Positions 56,786 through 64,000 of a DNA stretch of 64,000 nucleotides are shown piece by piece; within the stretch, counting starts at the first letter, position 1; every line of letters begins with the position of its first letter. A program made the translations under genes and the position numbers. Location: the NCBI RefSeq assembly GCF_023805295.1, contig NZ_JAMSHT010000001.1:1178001-1242000 (forward strand). The letters are read 5' to 3'. Source of the stretch: Sphingomicrobium sediminis. GTDB lineage: Bacteria; Pseudomonadota; Alphaproteobacteria; Sphingomonadales; Sphingomonadaceae. The notes below the pieces were generated by a model. It did no database searches and had not been told where the DNA came from. It worked only from the letters and a program-made list of their open reading frames with translations.

Positions 56786-58618
56786 TCAGGCGTTTTCGAG
56801 GCGTTTGGACGCTTTCTTGCGCTCGTGCGGGTCAAGATGGCGCTTGCGGATGCGGATCGCGCCTGGCGTCACTTCGACCAGCTCGTCATCCTGGATATAG
56901 GCGATCGCCTGCTCCAGCGTCATGCGACGCGGCGGCGTGAGGCGGATTCCTTCATCCTTGCCCGAGGCGCGGAAGTTGGTGAGCTGTTTGGACTTCTGGG
57001 CATTGACCTCGAGGTCCTGCGGCTTGGCATTCTCGCCAATCACCATGCCTTGGTAAAGCGGCTCGCCGGGGCTGACGAACAGGATGCCGCGATCTTCCAG
57101 CGCATTGAGCGCATAGGCGACCGCATCGCCCTTCTCCATCGAGATCATCGCGCCATTGGCACGGCCTTCGATCTTGCCCTTGTGGGGGCCGTACTTTTCG
57201 AAGACGCGGTTCATGATGCCGGTGCCGCGCGTGTCGGACAGGAATTCGCCATGATAGCCGATGAGGCCACGTGACGGTGCGCTGAAGGTCAGGCGGGTCT
57301 TGCCCGAGCCCGAGGGACGCATGTCGGTCATTTCGGCCTTGCGGAGCGCCATCTTGTCGATGACCGTGCCCGAATAATCGTCATCCACGTCGACGACGAC
57401 GGTCTCGTACGGCTCTTCCTTGCCGTCCGGGCCATCGCGGAACAGCACGCGCGGGCGGCTGATCGACAGTTCGAATCCTTCGCGGCGCATATTCTCAATG
57501 AGCACGCCGAGCTGCAATTCGCCGCGGCCGGCCACTTCGAATGCATCCTTTTCGGCGCTTTCGGACACGCGGATTGCGACATTGGTTTCGGCTTCGCGCT
57601 CAAGGCGGTCGCGGATAACGCGGCTCTGCACCTTGTCGCCATCCTGGCCCGCAAAGGGGCTGTCATTGACCGCGAAGGTCATGCTGAGAGTCGGCGGATC
57701 GATCTCGCTCGCCGGAACCGGCTCGACGGTATTTGGGGTGCCGATGGTGTTCGAGACGGTGGCCTTTTCAAGGCCCGCGATGGCGACGATGTCCCCAGCT
57801 TCGGCCTGCTCGACCGGTACGCGCTCGAGACCGCGGAAGGCGAACAGCTTGCTGAGGCGCCCTTCCTCGACCTTGTTGCCATGCACGTCGATCGCCTTGA
57901 TCGGGTCGCCGACCTTGAGCGTGCCCTGCTCGATACGACCGGTCAGGATACGGCCGAGGAAGTTGTCGCGGTCCAGCAGGGTCGCGAGCATCTTGAACTC
58001 GGCATCCTTGTCGAGGCCCGGCGCCGGGACATGATCGACGATGGTCTCGAACAGCGGCGTTAGGTCGCCCTCGCGCGCTGCCGGATCGGTCGAAGCATAG
58101 CCCGAGCGGCCCGAGGCATAGAGCGCGGGAAAATCGAGCTGATTATCATTGGCGTCGAGCGTCAGGAATAGTTCGAAGACTTCGTCGAGCACTTCGGCTT
58201 CGCGCGCATCGGGACGGTCGATCTTGTTGACGACGACGATCGGACGCAGCCCCAGGCCCAGCGCCTTCTGGCAAACGAACTTGGTCTGCGGCATCGGGCC
58301 CTCGGCCGCATCGACCAGAAGGATGACGCCATCGACCATGCTGAGGATACGCTCCACCTCGGCACCGAAGTCGGCGTGGCCGGGCGTATCGACGATGTTA
58401 ATCCGCATCGGCTCGCGCCCTTCGCCCTGCCACTCGATCGAGGTGCACTTGGCGAGAATGGTAATGCCGCGCTCTTTCTCAAGCTCGTTCGAGTCCATGG
58501 CGCGTTCTTCGACGCGCTGATTGTCGCGGAAGGTCCCCGACTGACGGAAAAGCTGGTCGACGAGGGTGGTTTTGCCATGGTCGACGTGCGCGATGATCGC
58601 GACGTTGCGAAGTTGCAT
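56786..58618 (-). CDS. typA: Ribosome-binding translational GTPase TypA/BipA
   Basis: TypA is an EF-G-like GTPase that helps 50S assembly and stress or cold adaptation. The 610-residue protein has G1 [10 protein letters not shown]3 DTPGHADF, G4 NKIDRPDA, domain II ([25 protein letters not shown]) and the BipA-specific C-terminus with [21 protein letters not shown]. The start MQLRNV follows AGGAACAAGATT. A weak terminator follows. Confidence 0.96.
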   Translation of the reverse strand: MQLRNVAIIAHVDHGKTTLVDQLFRQSGTFRDNQRVEERAMDSNELEKERGITILAKCTSIEWQGEGREPMRINIVDTPGHADFGAEVERILSMVDGVILLVDAAEGPMPQTKFVCQKALGLGLRPIVVVNKIDRPDAREAEVLDEVFELFLTLDANDNQLDFPALYASGRSGYASTDPAAREGDLTPLFETIVDHVPAPGLDKDAEFKMLATLLDRDNFLGRILTGRIEQGTLKVGDPIKAIDVHGNKVEEGRLSKLFAFRGLERVPVEQAEAGDIVAIAGLEKATVSNTIGTPNTVEPVPASEIDPPTLSMTFAVNDSPFAGQDGDKVQSRVIRDRLEREAETNVAIRVSESAEKDAFEVAGRGELQLGVLIENMRREGFELSISRPRVLFRDGPDGKEEPYETVVVDVDDDYSGTVIDKMALRKAEMTDMRPSGSGKTRLTFSAPSRGLIGYHGEFLSDTRGTGIMNRVFEKYGPHKGKIEGRANGAMISMEKGDAVAYALNALEDRGILFVSPGEPLYQGMVIGENAKPQDLEVNAQKSKQLTNFRASGKDEGIRLTPPRRMTLEQAIAYIQDDELVEVTPGAIRIRKRHLDPHERKKASKRLENA

Positions 58619-58687
58619 AATCTTGTTCCTGAAGGAGTTTGGGCGCGCCCTACAGCAAAGTCGGCCGTGCTGCAATGCAGCACGTGA

Positions 58688-59716
58688 TCAGAGCCCCGGC
58701 AGCTGCGGCGGGTCGAATCCGAACAAGGCCCAACCGGCCAGTGCCGCGACAAAAACCAGCAATATCAATGTCCACGCCGCGATGATGCCACCGGTCATTC
58801 GCCAATTTTTCGGCGGCAGACCCTGAAGCAGGAAGGTCACGATGCCGGCCAGGTTCACCGCCACGAGATTGGTCATGAAAAGATAGAGTGCACCGACAGC
58901 AAATGGGATCAAGCCCTTGGCGAGGAATACTCCGGCGGCAGCCAGCGGCGGTACCAGCGCTACCGCGATCATGACGCCTACCAACGAGATGGCGCGGCCT
59001 CGACTGAATGCGAGGACACCCGCCGCCCCACTCGCCAGCGCCAGCGCGACATCGGAAGGCTTTACCGAGGCGCGCAGCAAGAGCTCGGGCTCACCCGTAT
59101 CGATTGCGATGAAGCTTCCCATGACGAAAGTGACCAAGACGGCCAGCAACGCGCCCGCCGACAATGCACCCATCGCTTTCGCGAAAATCCTCCGGTCGCC
59201 GACCGTGCTGCCGAGTGCCATGCCCATCGCCGGCCCCAACAGAGGGGCGACGACCATGGCGCCGATAATCACCGCGACATTCCCCGCCCGCATGCCAAGC
59301 GCTGCGATGATCGCAGATAAAGCCACCATCACGAGATAAGCGGGGCGCAGTGCGATGCTGGGACCGATATCGTCGTAAAGCTCGTCGGTACTCAGGCGAT
59401 CACGGCTGAAAAAGGCTTCGATTGCCGTCGAAGGTTTCACCGCCGATCCGCCGCTCGCAAGTCGGGGTCTGGTGAGTGTCGGGATGACCGCCTCGGTTTC
59501 GAGGACGATCACCTCAAAGCCTTCGACACCGACAAACTCCGCTTCGAGTTCATCGAGAAGGCGTTCCAGCTCTGGCGCCGCCACGAGGCAGGCAAATTGT
59601 TCGCGCGGTCCGGGCGAGGCGGCGCGCCAATAACGCTCGCCATGCGCGCTAAGCAGCGCCTCGACGCTTATCGTCAGCTCATCCGGAACAAGTATCTCGA
59701 CAAGGCGCGCATGCAT
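58688..59716 (-). CDS. DUF389 membrane protein
   Basis: The 342-residue protein has an N-terminal soluble ferredoxin-like half (about residues 1-110) and six or more membrane helices with the DUF389 signature GNVAVIIGAMVVAPLLGPAMGMALG and ALVPPLAAAG. Function is unknown; related proteins are suspected transporters. The ATG at 59716 or a GTG nine bases earlier may be used. It lies between typA and the cytochrome gene on the same strand. Confidence 0.88.
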   Translation of the reverse strand: MHARLVEILVPDELTISVEALLSAHGERYWRAASPGPREQFACLVAAPELERLLDELEAEFVGVEGFEVIVLETEAVIPTLTRPRLASGGSAVKPSTAIEAFFSRDRLSTDELYDDIGPSIALRPAYLVMVALSAIIAALGMRAGNVAVIIGAMVVAPLLGPAMGMALGSTVGDRRIFAKAMGALSAGALLAVLVTFVMGSFIAIDTGEPELLLRASVKPSDVALALASGAAGVLAFSRGRAISLVGVMIAVALVPPLAAAGVFLAKGLIPFAVGALYLFMTNLVAVNLAGIVTFLLQGLPPKNWRMTGGIIAAWTLILLVFVAALAGWALFGFDPPQLPGL

Positions 59717-59758
59717 GCTGACCACATACCGCCTGAGTCAGCGCAACGCCAATCCTTG

Positions 59759-60313
59759 CTAGCGGTTCGCCGGCCCCTTGAACGGCCACATCCGGCCCGC
59801 AGCCGCGGTTCGCTTGCTCTGATGGTAGAGCCCGGCGACGAGATGCACGCCGAGCAGGGCCGCAAACCACCAGACATAGGTCTCGTGTGCATCGCCCGCG
59901 AAATCGGCGATCGGCTCGGTCACGCCCGGAAGCGCGGGGATGGTAATCCCGCCTTTGAGTTCGACCGGCCCGCGGTCCGAGATGGCGACGAGGCCACCCA
60001 GCGGGATGAGCAGGATGAACCCGTAGAGAAGCAGATGGCTCACCTTGGCGCCTACGCGTTCCCAGGCCTCGAGCTGCTGCGGTATTGGCGGTGCCGGCTT
60101 GAAGAAACGCGTCGCCACGCGAAGGATGGCCACCACGAGCAGCAGCACCCCGAACGTCTTGTGCCAGGCGAACATGTCGGTGCGCTCGGGCGTCCCGCGC
60201 TCGAACACTTGGTGGAACATGTAGCCGGTATAGAATTGGGTGAGCACCAAGGCCGCCGACAACCAGTGCCAGAATGCCGCCACGCTCGAATAACGGTGAA
60301 TGCCCACGCCCAT
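59759..60313 (-). CDS. Cytochrome b561 family protein
   Basis: The 184-residue protein has four membrane helices with four heme-ligand His (WHWLSA, HKTFGV, HLLLYGF and LGVHLVAG). It belongs to the cytochrome b561/Ni-Fe hydrogenase b-type group, which carries electrons between quinol or external donors and a periplasmic partner. The partner is not identified. ATG start (MGVGIHRYSS). Confidence 0.92.
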   Translation of the reverse strand: MGVGIHRYSSVAAFWHWLSAALVLTQFYTGYMFHQVFERGTPERTDMFAWHKTFGVLLLVVAILRVATRFFKPAPPIPQQLEAWERVGAKVSHLLLYGFILLIPLGGLVAISDRGPVELKGGITIPALPGVTEPIADFAGDAHETYVWWFAALLGVHLVAGLYHQSKRTAAAGRMWPFKGPANR

Positions 60314-60402
60314 AATCGCTCTCCCTCTCGTAGGGAGAGTGAATCACGCAAAGGCGTGCGGGGCAAGCGGCATTTGGCCGCCTGCCCCGCCAATGCCTCG
60401 TT

Positions 60403-62463
60403 CTAGCGGGTAAACTTCTCGCCCTTCTCGGCTTTGTCGAGAAGGAGCTGGGAGAAGCTGAACGTGTCGCCCAGGCGCTCCTGCTGGCGCTTCAAACCCT
60501 CGACGATCTTGTCGGGACCTTCGCTGTCTGCCCAGTACATCGGGCCGCCTCGATAGACCGGCCAGCCATAGCCGTAGATCCACACGACATCGATGTCGGA
60601 GGCGCGCTGCGCCTTGCCTTCTTCAAGGATCTTCGCGCCTTCGTTGACCATCGTGTAGAGCGTGCGCTCAACGATTTCCTGGTCGCTGATCTCGCGGGTC
60701 TCGGTGATCCCCTTCTTGGCGCGGAATTCCTCGATGATACCGGCGGTCACGTCCGACGGGCTCGGGCGGCGATTTTCGTCATAATCGTAGAAGCCCGCGC
60801 CCTTCTTCTGGCCCCAACGCTCCTTGGCGCAGAGCGCATCGCGGATATTCTCGATGCGGCTGGGATCGCGGTGCCAGCCGATATCGACGCCGGCAAGGTC
60901 GGCCATCTGGAACGGGCCCATCGGCATGCCGAATTCGACATGGACCTTGTCGACCTGTGCCGGGGTCGCGCCTTCGAGCAGCAGCTTTTCCGCTTCCAGC
61001 TGGCGCGGGATGAGCATGCGGTTGCCGATGAAGCCGTAACAGACGCCAGCAATGACGGCGACTTTGCGGATCTTCTTGGCCAGCGCCATGGCAGTGACGA
61101 GCACGTCGTCCGCCGTCTTGTCGCCGCGGACGACTTCCAGCAGCTTCATGATGTTGGCGGGAGAGAAGAAGTGGAGTCCGACCACATCCTCGGGACGCTT
61201 CGTCACCGACGCAATCTCGTTGATATCGAGATAGGAGGTGTTCGACGCCAGGATCGCACCCTGTTTGGCGATGCCGTCCAGCTTGGTGAAGATCTCCTTC
61301 TTCACGTCCATATTCTCGTAGACCGCCTCGATGATGAGGTCGCATTCACCAAGATCGTCGAAGTTGAGCGAGGGCTTGAGAAGCCCCATCGCACCTTCGA
61401 CCTGCTCCGCCGTCATGCGGCCCTTGCGCGCGGTCGCTTCGTAATTCTTGCGCATGATGCCGGTGCCGCGGTCGAGCGCATCCTGGTTCATCTCGACGAT
61501 GGTCACGGGGATACCCGCCGACAGGAAGTTCATCGAGATACCGCCACCCATGGTGCCGGCACCGATCACGCCGACGCGCTTGATCTCGCGCGGGGCGACG
61601 CTGTCGTCGACGCCGTCGATCTTGGACGCTTTGCGTTCGGCAAAGAAGAAATACTGACGCGCACGCGCCTGCGGGCCGCTCATCAGCTCCATGAACTTGG
61701 TGCGCTCGAACATCACGCCCTTGTCGAACGGCATTTCGGTCGCGGCCTTGATCGTCTCGAGGTTGGCCTGCGGCGCGACATCGCCGCGGAACAGCTTGGC
61801 ATTCTTCTTCTTGAACTCGTCGAAGATGGCCGGGTCGACATTCTCGATCCGCTCGTTGCGCTCGCTCGACCGCGGCAACGGACGCGTGTCCTTCACTTCG
61901 TGGGCATAGGCGACCGCATGTTCGAGAAGGTCGCCTTCGATGATCTTGTCGACGAGACCGGCACCGGCAGCGACCTGCGCGCTGATTGGCTTGCCGGTAA
62001 CGGCCATCTGGAGCGCCAATTCGGGGCCCGCAACACGAGGGCCGCGCTGCGTGCCGCCAGCACCCGGCAGCAGGCCGAGATTGACTTCGGGGAAGCCCAG
62101 CTTGGCCGAGCCCAGCGCCACACGATAATGACAGCCGAGAGCAATCTCGCAGCCGCCGCCCAGCGCCGTGCCGTGGATCGCGGCGACGACCGGCTTGGTA
62201 CAGGCCTCGATGCGGTCGACCACGTCGGGCAGCCAAGGCATGACCGGCGGTTTGCCGAATTCCGAAATGTCCGCGCCCGCAAAGAAGGTGCGGCCCTTGC
62301 AGGCGATAACCACCGCATTGACGCCGTCATCGGCCTCGGCGGCCTCGATCTCGCGGACCAGCCCCTGCCGGACTGCCGCGCCCAGCGCGTTCACCGGCGG
62401 ATTGTCGCTCCAGATGATCCGGACATCGCCGTGATTCTCGCTGCTGATGGGATCGTCGCTCAT
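60403..62463 (-). CDS. fadB: 3-hydroxyacyl-CoA dehydrogenase/enoyl-CoA hydratase fusion
   Basis: The 686-residue protein fuses an N-terminal crotonase domain (ISEFGKP with [19 protein letters not shown] oxyanion loop, [14 protein letters not shown]) to a C-terminal 3-hydroxyacyl-CoA dehydrogenase (NAD motif [16 protein letters not shown], catalytic [17 protein letters not shown], then two C-terminal halves). It carries two beta-oxidation steps, hydration and dehydrogenation. It is 15 bases from the next SDR gene on the same strand. The matching thiolase is not in the window. Confidence 0.93.
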   Translation of the reverse strand: MSDDPISSENHGDVRIIWSDNPPVNALGAAVRQGLVREIEAAEADDGVNAVVIACKGRTFFAGADISEFGKPPVMPWLPDVVDRIEACTKPVVAAIHGTALGGGCEIALGCHYRVALGSAKLGFPEVNLGLLPGAGGTQRGPRVAGPELALQMAVTGKPISAQVAAGAGLVDKIIEGDLLEHAVAYAHEVKDTRPLPRSSERNERIENVDPAIFDEFKKKNAKLFRGDVAPQANLETIKAATEMPFDKGVMFERTKFMELMSGPQARARQYFFFAERKASKIDGVDDSVAPREIKRVGVIGAGTMGGGISMNFLSAGIPVTIVEMNQDALDRGTGIMRKNYEATARKGRMTAEQVEGAMGLLKPSLNFDDLGECDLIIEAVYENMDVKKEIFTKLDGIAKQGAILASNTSYLDINEIASVTKRPEDVVGLHFFSPANIMKLLEVVRGDKTADDVLVTAMALAKKIRKVAVIAGVCYGFIGNRMLIPRQLEAEKLLLEGATPAQVDKVHVEFGMPMGPFQMADLAGVDIGWHRDPSRIENIRDALCAKERWGQKKGAGFYDYDENRRPSPSDVTAGIIEEFRAKKGITETREISDQEIVERTLYTMVNEGAKILEEGKAQRASDIDVVWIYGYGWPVYRGGPMYWADSEGPDKIVEGLKRQQERLGDTFSFSQLLLDKAEKGEKFTR

Positions 62464-62478
62464 TGATAGTCTCTCCGT

Positions 62479-63231
62479 TTAACTTGCAGTGCGGCCGTAG
62501 ACCTGCCGCGTATAGGGATGGGAACTGGAAAGCCCGCCGTCGACGACCAACGCATGGCCGTTGACGTAGGATGCCTCGTCGGAGGCGAGAAATAGGGCGG
62601 CGGCGGCAATTTCTTCGGGCTCGCCGCCACGGCGGAGCGGATTGAGTTTGCCGATCTCGCCTTCATTGCCCTTGGCGCGGGCATGGTCGTAGATGAATTG
62701 CGTCATCCCGGTCTCGATGAGGCCAGGGCAGATGGCGTTGACGCGCACATTGGCGCCGGACATTTGCTGCGCCGCAATCTTCACGAGATTGATCACGCCC
62801 GCCTTGGACGCCGTATAGGCCGGCCCGCCCGCGCCCGAGCGCAAGCCCGCTACGCTCGCCGTGGCGATGATCGAGCCGCCGCCCGATTTCTTCATCGCCG
62901 GCGCGGCATGCTTGATCGCCATGGCCGGGCCGATCAGGTTGACGCGCAGGATTTCGGCCCAGGTGTTTTCATCCTGGTCGAAGATACCGTCGAAACCGCC
63001 GGACACGCCGGCATTGGCGAACATGACGTCGAGGCGGCCATGCTGCTCGACCACCTCGTCGATCAGCGCCTTGACCGCTTCCTCGCTGCCCGCATCGCAT
63101 TCGACGTCGGCCCCCTTGAGGTCGGCACCAACCACTGTCGCGCCATGCCCTCGAAACAAGTCCACGGTTGCGCGCCCGATGCCCGAGCCCGCGCCCGTGA
63201 CGATGGCGATTTTACCGTCGAGACGACTCAC
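62479..63231 (-). CDS. SDR family oxidoreductase 1
   Basis: The 250-residue classical short-chain dehydrogenase has NAD motif [20 protein letters not shown], catalytic Ser in ATASVAG and the YTASKAG active-site Tyr/Lys, and the C-terminal [10 protein letters not shown]. It starts with GTG overlapping the stop of the next SDR gene (GTGA). It lies between fadB and the second SDR and probably reduces or oxidises a hydroxyacyl or related substrate. Confidence 0.92.
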   Translation of the reverse strand: MSRLDGKIAIVTGAGSGIGRATVDLFRGHGATVVGADLKGADVECDAGSEEAVKALIDEVVEQHGRLDVMFANAGVSGGFDGIFDQDENTWAEILRVNLIGPAMAIKHAAPAMKKSGGGSIIATASVAGLRSGAGGPAYTASKAGVINLVKIAAQQMSGANVRVNAICPGLIETGMTQFIYDHARAKGNEGEIGKLNPLRRGGEPEEIAAAALFLASDEASYVNGHALVVDGGLSSSHPYTRQVYGRTAS

Positions 63232-64000
63232 AACCCCGCGCCCACGGTCGCACCGCCATCGACGACGATCGACTGGCCGGTCATGTAGCTGGAGGCGGGC
63301 GAGGCGAGGAATACCGCTGCCCCCGCAATTTCGTCAGGCTCGCCGATGCGCTTCAATGGCATGGGCGCGACGATCTTCTTCAACAGGTCGGGATTTTCCC
63401 ACAGCGCCTTGGCGAAATCGGTCTTGATCAGACCCGGCGCGATGCAATTGACGCGCACCTTCTTGGGCCCGAATTCGGCCGCGAGGTTGCGCGCCAGCTG
63501 GAAGTCTGCCGCCTTCGACACATTGTAGGCACCGATGGTCGTCGACGCGGTCATGCCGCCGATCGAGCTCACGATGATGATCGAGCCATCCTCGCGCTCG
63601 AGCATGCCGGGGGCGCACATCTGGATGAGCCAGTGGTTGGAAATAACATTGTTCCGCAGGATCTTTTCGAACTGCTCGTCGGTAATCCCGCCCATCGGCC
63701 CGAAATAGGGGTTGGAGGCGGCATTGCAGACGAGGATGTCGACCTTGCCGAACGCTTCCTTGGCCTTGTCGACCATCGCCTGCAGCCCGGCCTTGTCCGA
63801 GATGTTCGCCGCCACGGCGATGGCATTGCCGCCGCCACGCGCATTGATCGCCTCGGCCACCTCGTCGCACTTTTCCTGCGTCCGGCTCGAAATGACGACG
63901 TTGCAGCCGCGCTGCGCCAGTTGCTCCGCAATGGCCTGCCCGATGCCGCGCGAGGAGCCGGTGATGATGGCGCTCTTGCCGGCAAGGTCGAAGGGATCGG
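63228..64000 (-). CDS. SDR family oxidoreductase 2, partial at window edge
   Basis: A second classical SDR continues past the right edge (257 codons visible). It has [28 protein letters not shown] (Ser) and YNVSKAADF (Tyr/Lys) and ends [10 protein letters not shown]. The start is outside the window. It overlaps SDR1 by four bases (GTGA), so these two SDRs and the FadB-like gene form one operon. Confidence 0.92.
   Translation of the reverse strand, partial: DPFDLAGKSAIITGSSRGIGQAIAEQLAQRGCNVVISSRTQEKCDEVAEAINARGGGNAIAVAANISDKAGLQAMVDKAKEAFGKVDILVCNAASNPYFGPMGGITDEQFEKILRNNVISNHWLIQMCAPGMLEREDGSIIIVSSIGGMTASTTIGAYNVSKAADFQLARNLAAEFGPKKVRVNCIAPGLIKTDFAKALWENPDLLKKIVAPMPLKRIGEPDEIAGAAVFLASPASSYMTGQSIVVDGGATVGAGL

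Overview
The window is GC-rich chromosomal DNA from an alphaproteobacterium, most likely a member of the Sphingomonadales. I infer this from gene content and order: aroQ-accB-accC followed by aat, DUF2155, NDUFA12 (a complex I accessory subunit), DUF192 and a double cold-shock-domain protein; tRNA-Trp ahead of secE-nusG; and 1.39-kb-codon RpoB and 1.42-kb-codon RpoC chains. Both tRNAs and nearly all large genes look intact. I see no insertion sequence, prophage or CRISPR array, so this is a housekeeping chromosome with small accessory insertions.

Layout, left to right. Positions 1-900: an unidentified partial gene, a 47-residue acidic protein and a CsbD stress protein. Positions 900-6300: thiamine (thiS-thiG), shikimate (aroQ) and acetyl-CoA carboxylase (accBC) genes, small accessory genes and aat. 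Positions 6100-8850, minus strand: DUF2155, NDUFA12, DUF192, a double cold-shock protein and recX. Positions 8970-12330: a fatty acyl-AMP ligase, tRNA-Trp and a GT39-like membrane protein. Positions 12350-41250: secE-nusG, rplKA, rplJL and rpoBC in ancestral order, but separated by unrelated blocks. These blocks hold an ethylene-receptor-like histidine kinase divergent from a GT2/outer-membrane-barrel pair; a cyclic-nucleotide-domain flavoprotein; a sigma/anti-sigma/fasciclin module; two paralogous diguanylate cyclases; an exported amidohydrolase; a DUF2975/XRE/microprotein/CPBP operon with an operator array; and an L,D-transpeptidase.

Positions 41280-48000, minus strand: two entericidin-like lipoproteins, thyA, a lipoprotein methyltransferase, prfB, PBP1A and an N-acetylmuramoyl-L-alanine amidase. 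Positions 48060-53690: RNase E with a long leader, an M48 protease, a DsbA-like protein and rlmE. Positions 53700-60310: ppx, tRNA-Gln, two duplicated small exported proteins, a SleB-type hydrolase, typA, a DUF389 protein and cytochrome b561. Positions 60400-64000: a beta-oxidation cluster of a FadB-like fusion and two SDRs, the last cut by the window edge.

The most notable observations are: (i) an HWE kinase whose N-terminus keeps the ethylene-binding residues of plant ETR1 at identical spacing; (ii) a four-gene coupled operon with a 25-residue membrane microprotein and three TTATCG-N5-CGATAA operators; (iii) a duplicated small-protein module whose Shine-Dalgarno sits in a hairpin of identical geometry in both copies; (iv) a 208-bp antisense coding overlap between aat and a DUF2155 gene. 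Functions are assigned from motifs read by eye. Promoter calls are by eye and weak unless stated.
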